From assembly GCA_022711665.1 (NCBI GenBank), contig JAKLEN010000002.1, positions 124,001 through 188,000 of the forward strand: 64,000 nt of DNA. The letters are read 5' to 3'. The notes under the pieces are model-generated. The model saw only the letters and a program-made list of their open reading frames with translations, did no database searches and had not been told where the DNA came from. Origin of the DNA: Acidobacteriota bacterium. Its GTDB lineage: Bacteria; Acidobacteriota; Aminicenantia; Aminicenantales; Saccharicenantaceae. The position numbers and the translations under genes are program-made. Each line of letters opens with the position of its first letter. Within the stretch, counting starts at the first letter, position 1. Below, piece after piece: positions 25,399-34,435 of the stretch.

Positions 25399-25830
25399 AT
25401 GAAGAAGCGTTACTGGCGATGTTTCGTCTGCAACGACATCCACTTCGGCATCGCCCCGCCCGAGCTCTGCCCCACCTGCAAGGTCCTTCAGGCCTACGTC
25501 GAGATCTCGGCCGAGGAGGCCCGGAAGTTCCTCGGCAGCGGGCAGGACGTGGCCCTGGCCCCGGAGGACTTCCGCGGGGCCATTGAGCGGTTCGCCGCCG
25601 GGAACGAGTTCCGGGTCAACCCCGACCGCGAAAAAGTCGACCTGCTCCTCTCCGGCATCTTCGAGAACGAGAAGAGCCACGGCTTCAAGTTCTGCCCCTG
25701 CCGGCTGCGGACCAAGAACCGGGAAGAGGATCTCAAGCTCGTCTGCCCCTGCAACTTCACCGTCCACGAGACCTACAGGGGGGTCCCGAACGGGGAATGC
25801 TGGTGCGGGCTGTTCGTCAGGAGGACCTGA
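25399..25830 (+). CDS. Rubredoxin-like/ferredoxin:thioredoxin reductase catalytic-domain fusion
   Basis: 143 residues. The N-terminus has a rubredoxin-like knuckle pair (C8-x2-C11 and C24-PT-C27). The C-terminus has the ferredoxin:thioredoxin reductase catalytic pattern CPC (99-101), CPC (116-118), CWC (134-136), which would bind a [4Fe-4S] cluster next to a redox disulfide. Canonical enzymes have CHC in the last motif, so a key His is Trp here. The fused rubredoxin may replace the separate ferredoxin. I chose ATG 25399 with GGAGGG upstream over ATG 25369. Its stop overlaps the start of a thioredoxin-like gene, its likely substrate. Confidence 0.88.
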   Translation: MKKRYWRCFVCNDIHFGIAPPELCPTCKVLQAYVEISAEEARKFLGSGQDVALAPEDFRGAIERFAAGNEFRVNPDREKVDLLLSGIFENEKSHGFKFCPCRLRTKNREEDLKLVCPCNFTVHETYRGVPNGECWCGLFVRRT

Positions 25831-26114
25831 TGCCGAATCTCATCATGTTCCACGGGCGGGAATGCCCGCACTGCAAGAGGATGATGCCGCTCGTCGAGCG
25901 GCTCGAACGGGAAACGCCCGTCCGTTTCGACCGGCGCGAGGTCTGGCACGATGAAGAGAACGCCGACCTCATGCGCTCATACCTGGAGATCATCGCCCCG
26001 AAGTGCGGCGGCCAGCTGAGGGTCCCGACCTTCCTCAACCCCGGCGCCCGGGACGCGGTCTGCGGGGAGATGCCCTACGAAGACCTCAAGGCCTGGGCCC
26101 TGAAGCAGGGTTGA
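25830..26114 (+). CDS. Thioredoxin/glutaredoxin-like protein (CPHC)
   Basis: A 94-residue thioredoxin-fold protein. It opens with a strand and active site ECPHCKRMM and has the cis-Pro segment RVPTFLNPG. The CPHC dipeptide resembles that of DsbA-type and some archaeal thioredoxins rather than CGPC. There is no signal peptide, so it is cytoplasmic. Its ATG shares one base with the TGA of the FTR-like gene (TGATG), so the two are made together. The simplest reading is that FTR reduces this protein, which then passes electrons to target disulfides. Confidence 0.85.
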   Translation: MPNLIMFHGRECPHCKRMMPLVERLERETPVRFDRREVWHDEENADLMRSYLEIIAPKCGGQLRVPTFLNPGARDAVCGEMPYEDLKAWALKQG

Positions 26115-26151
26115 GGCGGCCCCCGGCCGGCTGTGGTATAGTGAATCTCCC

Positions 26152-26994
26152 ATGAGCGTGCCGCGCGCCAAGGTCGACCGCCTGAAGGCCGTTCTCCGTT
26201 CCCGCTCCAAGGCCCTGGTGGCCTTCTCCGGCGGCGTGGACTCGACCCTGCTCCTGAAGGTCTGCGCCGACGTCCTCGGCCCGGCCAACGTCATCGCCGT
26301 GACCGGGGTGTCCCAAACCTATACGCCCGAGGAGAAGCGGACCGCCCGGCGGGCCGCCCGCGAGCTCGGCGTCCGGCATGTCCTCCTCGAAACGAACGAG
26401 CTCGCCTGCGCCGCCTTCGCCGCCAATCCGGCCGACCGCTGCTACCACTGCAAGCGCGAGCTCTTCGCCAGGATCGCGGACCTGGCCGGGACCCTCGGCG
26501 TCGGCGCCGTCTATGACGCCTCCAACGTCGACGACCTCGCCGATTACCGCCCCGGCCGCCGGGCCACCGAGGAGCTCGGCGTCGTCAGCCCCCTCCTCGA
26601 GGCCGGGTTGACGAAGAACGACGTCCGGGCGCTGTCGAAGAAGCTCGGCCTGGCGACCTGGGACAAGCCGGCCAATCCCTGCCTGGCCAGCCGCGTCCCC
26701 TACGGCACGCCGATCACGCCCGAGGTCCTGGACCGGATCCGGGCCGGCGAGAAGTTCCTCCGGGAGCTGGGTTTTCCCGTCGTCCGGCTCCGCCACCACG
26801 GGAACCTGGCCCGCCTCGAGGTCCCGGCCGCCGATCTGGCCCGCCTGGTGCGGCCGGCCATGGCCCGCCGGATCGCGGGCCGGCTGCGGCGCCTGGGCTA
26901 CCTCTGGACCTCCGTCGACGTCGAGGGCTACCGCATGGGCAGCCTCAACCGGGCCGTCGCTCCGGCCCGCGGGAAGGCCCGGGCCCGGGCATGA
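26152..26994 (+). CDS. larE: LarE-type ATP-dependent sulfur transferase
   Basis: 280 residues. PP-loop SGGVDST (26-32) binds ATP, then come C97-YH-C100 and NPCLASR with Cys177. In LarE of Lactiplantibacillus the equivalent single Cys (176) is sacrificed to make the nickel-pincer cofactor of lactate racemase. Versions with three cysteines, like this one, have been described as carrying a [4Fe-4S] cluster and being catalytic. LarB and LarC are not in the window, so another sulfur-transfer role is possible. TATAGT (26137-26142) lies nine bases before the ATG, suggesting a near-leaderless mRNA. It overlaps mnmA by four bases. Confidence 0.88.
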   Translation: MSVPRAKVDRLKAVLRSRSKALVAFSGGVDSTLLLKVCADVLGPANVIAVTGVSQTYTPEEKRTARRAARELGVRHVLLETNELACAAFAANPADRCYHCKRELFARIADLAGTLGVGAVYDASNVDDLADYRPGRRATEELGVVSPLLEAGLTKNDVRALSKKLGLATWDKPANPCLASRVPYGTPITPEVLDRIRAGEKFLRELGFPVVRLRHHGNLARLEVPAADLARLVRPAMARRIAGRLRRLGYLWTSVDVEGYRMGSLNRAVAPARGKARARA

Positions 26995-28061
26995 AGATCG
27001 CCGTCGGGCTGAGCGGCGGGGTCGATTCCGCCGTCGCCGCCCTGCTCCTCCAACGTGAAGGCCACGAGGTCTCCGGCGTCCTGATGACGCTGTGGCCCGG
27101 GGCGGAAGGGCCGGCCCCGGTCAGGAGCGCCTGCTACGGCCCGGACGAGGCCGCGGACATCCGGGCCGCCGCCGAGGTCGCGGCCAGGCTCGGCATCCCC
27201 TTCCGGACGGTCGACTGCGCCGCCGACTACGAGGGCCAGGTCCTGCGCTACTTCCGCGAGGCCTACGCGGCCGGCACCACTCCCAATCCCTGCGTCCGCT
27301 GCAACGAGCGGGTCAAGTTCGGCATCCTGCCCGCCGCCGCCCGGGCCGCCGGCCTCGTCTTCGACCGCTTCGCCACCGGGCACTACGCCCGCCTCGGCCT
27401 CGACGCCGCGACCGGCCGCCGCGTCCTGATGCGGGCGGCCGATCCGGCCAAGGACCAGTCGTATTTCCTCTACCGGCTGAGCCAGGCCCAGCTGGCCGAG
27501 GCCCTCTTCCCCCTGGGCGGGCTGACCAAGGCCCGGGTCCGCGCCCTGGCCCGCGAGGCCGGCCTGCCGGTCCACGACCGGCGCGAAAGCCAGGACTTTT
27601 ACGCCGGCGATATCGGCGACCTGGTCGGCCCCGGTCCGGGCGACGGCGAGATCGTCGACCGCGACGGCCGGATCCTCGGCCGCCACCGGGGCGTCGGTTA
27701 CTACACGGTCGGCCAGCGCAAGGGCCTTGGCATCTCCTCCCCCGTCCCCCTCTACGTCCTGGCCATCGATGCCGCCGCCAACCGCCTGGTCGTCGGCCCG
27801 GAGAGCGAGACGCTCCGCCGCGCTGCTGCCGTGCGGGACTGCGTCTGGGGGCCGTTCGAGTCCCCGGCCGCCCCGTTCCGGGTCCGGGCCAAGGTCCGGT
27901 CGGGCGGACGGCCGGTCCCGGCCCTCGTCGCCCCGCTCGACGGCGGGCGCTGCCGCGTCGACTTCGACGAGCCCGTGGCCGCCGTCGCGCCCGGCCAGTC
28001 GGCCGTCTTTTACGACGGCGAGACGGTCGCCGGCGGCGGCGTCATCGAGTCCGCCGCCTGA
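26991..28061 (+). CDS. mnmA: tRNA 2-thiouridine(34) synthase MnmA, variant active site
   Basis: 356 residues with PP-loop LSGGVDSAV (7-15), TPNPCVRCNERVKFG (C101, C104), ATGHYA and the tRNA-binding C-terminal domain (VGYYTVGQRKGLGI). It adenylates and thiolates U34 of tRNA-Lys, -Glu and -Gln. The first catalytic Cys is C104, within a CxxC. The second catalytic Cys of E. coli MnmA (in a D-S-T-G-I-C-F-like motif) is absent: the stretch at 199-207 reads ESQDFYAGD. C48 is a candidate third ligand for an Fe-S cluster. It is coupled to larE through an ATGA overlap, so two PP-loop sulfur enzymes are co-expressed. Confidence 0.88.
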   Translation: MKIAVGLSGGVDSAVAALLLQREGHEVSGVLMTLWPGAEGPAPVRSACYGPDEAADIRAAAEVAARLGIPFRTVDCAADYEGQVLRYFREAYAAGTTPNPCVRCNERVKFGILPAAARAAGLVFDRFATGHYARLGLDAATGRRVLMRAADPAKDQSYFLYRLSQAQLAEALFPLGGLTKARVRALAREAGLPVHDRRESQDFYAGDIGDLVGPGPGDGEIVDRDGRILGRHRGVGYYTVGQRKGLGISSPVPLYVLAIDAAANRLVVGPESETLRRAAAVRDCVWGPFESPAAPFRVRAKVRSGGRPVPALVAPLDGGRCRVDFDEPVAAVAPGQSAVFYDGETVAGGGVIESAA

Positions 28062-28135
28062 AGACGCTTCCGCCCGGCCTTCAATCCGGGTTATAATCGG
28101 TCCGATTCCCATCCCGTCCCGCAGGAGGAGCTTCC

Positions 28136-29083
28136 ATGTCCGGTATCATCATCGCCTTCGTCCTCGGCATCGTCCTCATGGCCGCCCTCGTGGCCCAGCG
28201 CGAGCGCCTCGGCGGCGGCTTCGGCGCTTGGTTCAGGAGCAAGAAGGGCCTGGTCGTCTGGGCGGCCGTCGCGGTCATCGCCCTCGTGCTGGTCGTCCAG
28301 TCCCTGGTCACGGTCCAGGCCGGGACGGTCGGCGTCGTCAAGCGGCTCGGCGCGGTGCGCCAGGAATTGAGCCCCGGGCTGCACCTCATCGTGCCGTTCA
28401 TCGACAGCGTCGTCATCTTCCCGACCCTGAAGAAAACCTACGAGGCCTCCGAAACGCCTCAATCGAGCGAGGCCGATTATCCCGACATCATCATCACCGC
28501 CCTGACCTCGGACGGCCAGCAGATCCGCGTCGGCATGACGGCCCGGTTCATGATCGCGCCGGGCAAAGCCGCCTGGATCGTTCAGAACCTGGGCACCGAG
28601 CGCGAGTACGTGGAGAAGGTCGTCAAGACCGAGATCCGCGGCTCCGGCCGCCGCGTCCCGACGCGCTTCGCCGCCTACGACCTCTACACCAAGAAGAGCT
28701 ACGAGGCCCAGCAGGCCCTCTTCGACGAGATCTCGCCCAAGTTCGAGAAGAACGGCCTGGTCCTCGACGAGATCGTCATCCGCAACATCATCTTCACGCC
28801 CGAGTACGCCAAGACGCTCGAGGAGAAGCAGATCGCCCTGGAGAACATCACCACCGAGAAGAACAAGCTGGAGCAGGAGAAGATCCGCAAGGAGCAGAAG
28901 ATCGTCGAGGCCGAGGGCGACGCCAAGAGCATCGAGATCCGGCAGGCGGCCCTGACCAAGAACCCGACCATCATCCAGTGGGAGTTCGTCCAGAAGCTGG
29001 CCCCCAACGTCCAGTGGGGCATCATGCCGGACAAGGTCATCCCGGTCATCGACTTCAAGGGCCTGACGAACCCGCAGAAGTAG
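28136..29083 (+). CDS. Prohibitin/HflC-like SPFH membrane protein
   Basis: 315 residues. Two hydrophobic segments (about 3-20 and 40-60) precede an SPFH/band-7 domain (TVQAGTVGVVKRLGAVRQELSPGLH). A charged coiled coil follows (KQIALENITTEKNKLEQEK and onwards). The domain order and lack of a protease motif fit prohibitins, which assemble rings at the membrane and chaperone or regulate FtsH-type proteases. AGGAGGAG precedes the ATG, and TATAAT is seen at 28092-28097 without a clear -35. It converges on the M64 peptidase gene with only 21 bases between the stops. Confidence 0.85.
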   Translation: MSGIIIAFVLGIVLMAALVAQRERLGGGFGAWFRSKKGLVVWAAVAVIALVLVVQSLVTVQAGTVGVVKRLGAVRQELSPGLHLIVPFIDSVVIFPTLKKTYEASETPQSSEADYPDIIITALTSDGQQIRVGMTARFMIAPGKAAWIVQNLGTEREYVEKVVKTEIRGSGRRVPTRFAAYDLYTKKSYEAQQALFDEISPKFEKNGLVLDEIVIRNIIFTPEYAKTLEEKQIALENITTEKNKLEQEKIRKEQKIVEAEGDAKSIEIRQAALTKNPTIIQWEFVQKLAPNVQWGIMPDKVIPVIDFKGLTNPQK

Positions 29084-29104
29084 GCCCGCCGGCGCGGCCG
29101 GGGA

Positions 29105-30595
29105 TCAGCCCCGGCCGCTGAGGAAGTCGATCATCCGGGCGATGGCCCGCTGGCAGACCCGGCAGAACTCGTTCTTCGGGCTGCTGATCATGATGCAGTG
29201 GATCATCGGCCGGTACAGGCCTTTCGAGGCGTAGCCGGCCCCCTCGAAGACGCCGACCTTGTCGGCCAGGGGGTCCATGACGGCCGCCTTCAGCTCGGCC
29301 ATCTTCTTGCCCAGCTCATCCTCGGCGGCCTTGGCCCGGGCTTCGATCGCCTGGATCTCCCCGGCCGGGGCGTTCTTCCCGCGGGCCGCCTCGAGGGCCC
29401 GGGCCTTCGCCTCCTGGCCCGCCCGGAGCTCGGCCCGGAGGGCCTCCATCCGGGCTTTGCCGTACTCCGTGGGGATCCCGATCCCGGGCGAGAGCAGGTC
29501 CTGCCATTTGACCCGGGCCGGGTCGAGAAGGGCGGTGATGTTGGGCTCCAGCGGCTCGATGCCCTTGGGATAGAAGTCGTTGTAGGAAACCTCGGAATCG
29601 TAGTACTCGTCGGCCAGGTAGGCGAAGGAGTGGCCGAGCTCGTGGACGAAGACCTGGGGGCTGGCGGCGTGGTCGACGGTGCTGACGCAGTAATCGAGGC
29701 CGATGCTGCCGCCGCCGTAGCGCGGGCTGTTGACCAGCACCGCCAGGATGTCGTAGGGGACCTGGCCGGCCATCTCGTGCATGCGGTGATCGGCTTCGAC
29801 GAGCATGTAGCGGTCGAGGTCGAAGGCGTTGAAGGAGGCGTCGAGGACGGTCTTCCTGTAGGACCTCTGGCGGGGCTCGTCCATGCCCCTCTCCGGCGAG
29901 TCCCGGAAGACGCCCCGGACGCTGAAGCGCGCCTTGAGGGCCTTGTAGGGCTCGACCGAGAAGAGGAAGGCGGCCATCCGGTCGACGTCGGCCCTGAACT
30001 TGTCCCGGTCGGCCGCGGCGTACCCCTCGGCCAGGAAGACGAGGTCGACGGCGTCGTGGGGATCGCCGGCGACGCGGGCCTCGTAGATCCAGTCCCCCTG
30101 GGCCGGGGGCTCGCGGAGGATGTGGTAATCGGCGGGGTCGATCGACTGGTTGAAGACGGGGTGCAGCAGGTTGCGCTTGTCGCGCTGCTCGATGACGAAG
30201 AGGACCGGGCGCCTGGGCGCGGGGACGCGGAGGGACCGCTCGAAGACCCGGACCGAGCCGGCCAGGGCCGGCGAGGTCGTCTTGTATTCGCCGAACATGG
30301 TGTCGAAGCCGCGGGAGAAGATGAGCCGGTTGGAGGCGGCGTCGTAGACGCGGCAGACGTAGCGCCCGTAATCGAAAGGCGGCAGGAGCGCGGCCTTCGG
30401 CTCGGGCCAGGCGCCCTCCTCGGCGATCCGGCGCAGGACGAAGCTCTCGGACTTGGCGTCGCCCATATGGTAGAAGTCGATGCGCCAGGCCTTGTCGAAG
30501 AAGAATTCGTCGAACGGCGGCTGGGGCTGGGGGGCGGCCTGGGCGGCCGCCGCCAGGGCCAGGGCCGCGGCCCAGGCCAGGAGTTTCGTTCTCAT
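29105..30595 (-). CDS. Exported M64-family zinc peptidase
   Basis: 496 residues with a signal peptide (AAALALAAAAQAAP). An N-terminal beta domain is followed by the M64 (IgA-peptidase-like) catalytic region: VDLVFLAEGY, the zinc motif HELGHSFAYLADEYY, and conserved Cys in PMIHCIMISSPKNEFCRVC. A helical Ala/Glu/Lys insertion lies around residues 380-430. It should be a secreted or periplasmic endopeptidase; the natural substrate is unknown and immunoglobulin is only a family label. GGAGGA lies before the ATG. No neighbour shares its strand closely, so it is probably monocistronic. Confidence 0.88.
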   Translation of the reverse strand: MRTKLLAWAAALALAAAAQAAPQPQPPFDEFFFDKAWRIDFYHMGDAKSESFVLRRIAEEGAWPEPKAALLPPFDYGRYVCRVYDAASNRLIFSRGFDTMFGEYKTTSPALAGSVRVFERSLRVPAPRRPVLFVIEQRDKRNLLHPVFNQSIDPADYHILREPPAQGDWIYEARVAGDPHDAVDLVFLAEGYAAADRDKFRADVDRMAAFLFSVEPYKALKARFSVRGVFRDSPERGMDEPRQRSYRKTVLDASFNAFDLDRYMLVEADHRMHEMAGQVPYDILAVLVNSPRYGGGSIGLDYCVSTVDHAASPQVFVHELGHSFAYLADEYYDSEVSYNDFYPKGIEPLEPNITALLDPARVKWQDLLSPGIGIPTEYGKARMEALRAELRAGQEAKARALEAARGKNAPAGEIQAIEARAKAAEDELGKKMAELKAAVMDPLADKVGVFEGAGYASKGLYRPMIHCIMISSPKNEFCRVCQRAIARMIDFLSGRG

Positions 30596-30667
30596 GGGGT
30601 CCTCCGGTCTTCCCCGGGATTATAGGCCGGCCGGCGGCCGGACACAACCCGCCCTCCGGCCTTCCCC

Positions 30668-30696
30668 TTGAGGAAATCCCGGCTTTCGGCTATAAT
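30668..30696 (+). promoter_or_regulatory. fusA promoter
   Basis: TTGAGG (30668-30673), a 17-base spacer and a perfect TATAAT (30691-30696). It gives a leader of about 100 bases to the EF-G start; no convincing hairpin or riboswitch was seen in that leader. Confidence 0.72.
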
Positions 30697-30800
30697 ACGG
30701 CATCGACTGTTCGATTTCGGAACATCCGTAGACCCTCAACGGCAGAACCCCGAACGTCACAACAGGCGTAAGCATTCATTCTGGAAAAAGTGAGCTGGCT

Positions 30801-32891
30801 ATGACCACCGACATCGCCCGGATGCGCAACATCGGCATCAGCGCCCACATCGACTCCGGCAAGACGACGCTGACGGAGCGGATCCTCTTTTACTGTAAAA
30901 AGATCCACAAGATCCATGAGGTCAAGGGCAAGGACGGCGTCGGGGCCACCATGGACTCCATGGAGCTGGAGCGGGAGCGCGGCATCACCATCGCCTCGGC
31001 CACGACCAACGTCGAGTGGGCCGGGCACTCGGTCAACATCATCGACACGCCCGGCCATGTCGATTTCACCATCGAGGTCGAGCGGTCCCTGCGGGTGCTC
31101 GACTCGGCCATCCTCGTCCTCTGCTCGGTCGGCGGCGTCCAGTCCCAGACCATCACCGTCGACCGCCAGCTGCGCCGCTACAAGGTCCCCTTCATCGCCT
31201 TCGTCAACAAGGCCGACCGGGTCGGGGCCAACCCCATCAAGGTCCGCGACCAGATCTCCGACAAGCTCGGCCACCGGGCCGTCCTGATGCAGCTGCCGAT
31301 CGGCCTCGAGGGCGCCTTCAACGGCCTGGTCGACCTGGTGGCCATGAAGGCCCTCTACTTCGACGGCCTGGAGGGCGAGATCATCCGGGTCGAGCCCGTC
31401 CCCGGGGACCTGGCGGCCGAAGCCGCCCGGCGCCGCGAGGAGCTGATCGACGCCGCCTCGCTCTTCTCCGACGAGCTCATGGAGGCGGCGCTCGAGGGGC
31501 GAGCGACCGAGGACATGATCCGGGCGGCCGTCCGCAAGGGCGTCCTGGCCCGGGAGCTGGTCCCGGTCTTCATCGGCTCGGCCTACCGGAACAAGGGCAT
31601 CCAGCCCCTCCTCGACGCCGTCGTCCATTACCTGCCGGACCCGGCCGAGGTCGAGAACCGGGCCGTGGACCTCGCCGCCGGCGGGGCCGAGCGCGTCCTG
31701 TCCTCCGACGCCGGGGCCAAGACCGTGGCCCTGGCCTTCAAGCTCGAGGACGGGCCCTACGGCCAGCTGACATACATCCGAGTCTACCAGGGCTCGCTCC
31801 GCAAGGGCGACGAGCTCGTCAACAGCCGCTCGGGCCAGAAGATCAAGGTCGGCCGCCTGGTCCGCATGCACGCCGACACGATGGTCGAGATCGCCGAAGC
31901 CGGCCCGGGCGACATCGTCGCCCTCTTCGGCGTCGAATGCGCCTCGGGCGACACGTTCTGCAGCCCCGGCCTCGAGCTGGCCATGACCGCCATCTACGTC
32001 CCCGAGCCGGTCGTCTCGCTGGCCATCGAGCCCGTCGACAAGGCCGCCGCCGACCGCATGGCCAAGGCCCTCAACCGCTTCACCAAGGAGGACCCGACCT
32101 TCCGGACCTACGTCGACCCGGAGTCGAACGAGACCATCATCCAGGGCATGGGCGAGCTGCACCTGGACGTCTATGTCGAGCGCATGAAGCGCGAGTACCG
32201 GGCCGAGGTCCGGACGGGCGCGCCCCAGGTCGCCTACCGCGAGGCCATCAGCCAGGCCGTCGACTTCGACTACACCCACAAGAAGCAGACCGGCGGCGCC
32301 GGCCAGTACGCCCGGATCATCGGCCGGCTCGAGCCCCTGGCCAAGGGCGGTTTCGAGTTCTCGAACGAGGTCAAGGGCGGCCGCATCCCGCGCGAGTTCA
32401 TCCCCTCCTGCGAGAAGGGCTTCCGGGCGGTCCTCAAGAAGGGCCAGCTCATCGGCTTTCCCGTCATCGGGGTCAAGGTCATCGTCAACGACGGCCAGTA
32501 CCACCCGGTGGATTCGTCCGACAACGCCTTCCAGACGGCCGCCCAGGGCGCCTTCAGGCAGGTTTACATGAAGGCCAAGCCCCAGATCCTCGAGCCGATC
32601 ATGAAGGTCTCGGTCGAGGGGCCGTCGGAATTCGCCGGCAACGTCTTCGCCACCATCAGCCAGCGGCGGGGCGTCATCGTCAGCTCCGTCGAGGACGGCA
32701 CGTTCTCCCGGGTCGACGCCGAGGTGCCGCTGGCCGAGATGTTCGGCTACGCCACCGTCCTGCGCTCCCTGACCCAGGGCAAGGCCGAGTTCACCATGGA
32801 ATTCCAGAAATACGGACGCGTCCCGGCCCAGATCGCCGAGATGCTCGCCGAGCAGCACCTCGAGGCCGAGCGGCAGAAGTCCCAGAGATAG
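30801..32891 (+). CDS. fusA: Elongation factor G, mtEFG1/spdEFG1 type
   Basis: The 696-residue translational GTPase catalyses ribosomal translocation. G1 is AHIDSGKT, G3 DTPGHVDF and G4 NKAD, followed by domains II-V through [15 protein letters not shown]. The switch I stretch [19 protein letters not shown], with [13 protein letters not shown], is the form seen in mitochondrial EFG1 and its spirochaete/planctomycete/deltaproteobacterial relatives. Canonical bacterial EF-G has HxDxGKT and MDWMEQE. Genomes with this form usually hold a second EF-G for recycling, not in this window. A P-loop ATPase gene follows 13 bases after the stop. Confidence 0.93.
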   Translation: MTTDIARMRNIGISAHIDSGKTTLTERILFYCKKIHKIHEVKGKDGVGATMDSMELERERGITIASATTNVEWAGHSVNIIDTPGHVDFTIEVERSLRVLDSAILVLCSVGGVQSQTITVDRQLRRYKVPFIAFVNKADRVGANPIKVRDQISDKLGHRAVLMQLPIGLEGAFNGLVDLVAMKALYFDGLEGEIIRVEPVPGDLAAEAARRREELIDAASLFSDELMEAALEGRATEDMIRAAVRKGVLARELVPVFIGSAYRNKGIQPLLDAVVHYLPDPAEVENRAVDLAAGGAERVLSSDAGAKTVALAFKLEDGPYGQLTYIRVYQGSLRKGDELVNSRSGQKIKVGRLVRMHADTMVEIAEAGPGDIVALFGVECASGDTFCSPGLELAMTAIYVPEPVVSLAIEPVDKAAADRMAKALNRFTKEDPTFRTYVDPESNETIIQGMGELHLDVYVERMKREYRAEVRTGAPQVAYREAISQAVDFDYTHKKQTGGAGQYARIIGRLEPLAKGGFEFSNEVKGGRIPREFIPSCEKGFRAVLKKGQLIGFPVIGVKVIVNDGQYHPVDSSDNAFQTAAQGAFRQVYMKAKPQILEPIMKVSVEGPSEFAGNVFATISQRRGVIVSSVEDGTFSRVDAEVPLAEMFGYATVLRSLTQGKAEFTMEFQKYGRVPAQIAEMLAEQHLEAERQKSQR

Positions 32892-32904
32892 CGAGGAGAC
32901 GATC

Positions 32905-33636
32905 ATGACGATCACGGTCAAGGAAGAGATCATCCGGCGCAGCCCCCTGCGGGTGCTCGAGAAGTCCATATCCGGCGGGCTGGGCAAGGGCCACGTCGGA
33001 GTCCTGGCCAGCCGCAAGGGCGTCGGCAAAACGGCCTGCCTCGTCCACATCGCCGCGGACAAGCTTCTCCAGGGCCAGTACGTCATCCACGTTTCCTATG
33101 CCAGCCGGGTCGACCACATCGTCACCTGGTACGAGGACATCTTCAAGGAGATCGCCAAGGCGCCGAAGATGCGCTCGGCCCTAGATGAGTTCGACGACCT
33201 CATCCGGCGCCGGGTCATCATGAACTTCAAGCAGGACGGCAGCCGGACGGAGCAGGTCCTGCGCAGCCTCGAGGCCATGATCGTCCACGGCAACTTCCGG
33301 GCCGAAACGGTCATCGTCGATGGGCTCGACTTCGACCAGGCCGGGCCGGAGGACCTGCGGAAGTTCCGGGAATTCGCCGGGCGCCTGGGCCTCGAGGTCT
33401 GGCTCAGCGCCTCGCTCAAGAAGGACGAGCCCCTGTTCGACGAGCAGGGCAGCCCCTACGAGCTCAAGGATTTCCTGGGCACGATCGACGTCCTGATCTC
33501 GCTGCAGCACCACGGCGACCACGTCCACTTCAACCTGGTCCAGGACCACGGCCGGCTGGCCCCCAAGGACCTCCGCCTCAAGCTCGATCCGACGACCCTG
33601 CTCATCGCCAAGGAGCCGCGCGGCCGCGCCCTCTAG
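32905..33636 (+). CDS. P-loop ATPase of RecA/DnaB-like fold, function unknown
   Basis: 243 residues. A Walker A motif ASRKGVGKT (35-43) follows a short N-terminal helix, and Walker B ETVIVDGLDF lies near 132-141. Arrangement and strands (HVGVLASRKGVGK, then YVIHVSYASR) recall the KaiC/DnaB RecA-like fold without the helicase C-terminal elements. No membrane segment or DNA-binding motif is visible. It starts 13 bases after EF-G with GAGGAG as ribosome site, so it is co-transcribed with a translation factor. Whether it acts on ribosomes is unknown. I do not recognise a named family. Confidence 0.7.
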   Translation: MTITVKEEIIRRSPLRVLEKSISGGLGKGHVGVLASRKGVGKTACLVHIAADKLLQGQYVIHVSYASRVDHIVTWYEDIFKEIAKAPKMRSALDEFDDLIRRRVIMNFKQDGSRTEQVLRSLEAMIVHGNFRAETVIVDGLDFDQAGPEDLRKFREFAGRLGLEVWLSASLKKDEPLFDEQGSPYELKDFLGTIDVLISLQHHGDHVHFNLVQDHGRLAPKDLRLKLDPTTLLIAKEPRGRAL

Positions 33637-33640
33637 CCTT

Positions 33641-33669
33641 TTGACTCGCCCGGACGGCTGTGCTATATC
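33641..33669 (+). promoter_or_regulatory. Promoter of the HAD phosphatase gene
   Basis: TTGACT (33641-33646), a 17-base spacer and TATATC (33664-33669), located just after the P-loop ATPase stop and about 45 bases before the HAD start. Confidence 0.55.
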
Positions 33670-33715
33670 TGGCGGATACGAATCCCCGGCGCGCGCCGCG
33701 GGGCCGTCAAGGACC

Positions 33716-34393
33716 ATGGACAGGATCTCTTTCCCGCCGGGCACGCGCCTGGCCGTCATAGACCTCGACGGCACGCTCCTCAAGGGCCTGAACGCCGAGC
33801 GGATCTTCTACCTCAGCCTTTTCGTCCACGGCCGGATCGGCCTGCGCAAGATGTCCGGATTCCTGCTGTCCCTCCTCCGCGATACGCTGCGCCTGGGCTT
33901 CCGGAACGCTATCGGCTCCAACGCGCTCGTCCTCAGGGGCCGGGACCCCGAAGAGGTCCGGACCTGGGCGGTGGCCTTCGGTCACGGCTTCCTGCGGGGG
34001 GCGGTGCCGGAAGGCCTGCGGGCCAAGATCCTCAGCCTCCGGGCCATGGGCTGCCGCGTCGTCCTCCTCTCGGGCTCGCTGCAGCTGATCGTCGACCAGC
34101 TCCGGGAGCGCCTCGAAGCCGAGGTCCTCATCGGGACCGGCCTCGAAACGGCCGGGGGGAAGCTGACCGGGCGCAAGACGGGCATCTTCGCCTACGGCCC
34201 GAGGAAGATCGACGCCCTGTTCGCCCGGATCGACCCGGCGGGGATCGACTGGCCGGGCTCCTGGGCCCTGGCCGACCGCATCTCCGACCTGCCGGTCTTC
34301 GAGCTCGTCGGCCACCCGGTGGCCGTCCACGGCGACCGCAAGCTGCGGCGGCTGGCCCGCAGGCGGGGGTGGGAGATCATCGGCAAGCGTTAG
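33716..34393 (+). CDS. HAD-IB family phosphatase (SerB-like)
   Basis: 225 residues with the HAD motifs in order: AVIDLDGTLL (nucleophile and acid Asp), VVLLSGSLQLIVD (motif II Ser), a motif III Lys region (YGPRKIDALF), and ADRISDLPVFELVG (motif IV Asp). The helical cap between motifs I and II and the GSLQLIVDQL stretch fit the phosphoserine-phosphatase-like HAD-IB group. The substrate may be phosphoserine, a phospholipid head group or another small phosphoester. The start is ATG 33716, downstream of its own promoter; longer forms would read through the promoter. Confidence 0.82.
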   Translation: MDRISFPPGTRLAVIDLDGTLLKGLNAERIFYLSLFVHGRIGLRKMSGFLLSLLRDTLRLGFRNAIGSNALVLRGRDPEEVRTWAVAFGHGFLRGAVPEGLRAKILSLRAMGCRVVLLSGSLQLIVDQLRERLEAEVLIGTGLETAGGKLTGRKTGIFAYGPRKIDALFARIDPAGIDWPGSWALADRISDLPVFELVGHPVAVHGDRKLRRLARRRGWEIIGKR

Positions 34394-34435
34394 CGCGGGA
34401 TCCGGCCCGTGGAGAGGCCGGCCCTCCGGCCGCGC

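Noticed and set aside
26137..26142. TTGAGG at 26111 paired with TATAGT at 26137 as a full larE promoter.
   Set aside because: The spacer would be 20 bases, too long; only the -10 and its closeness to the ATG are kept as an observation.
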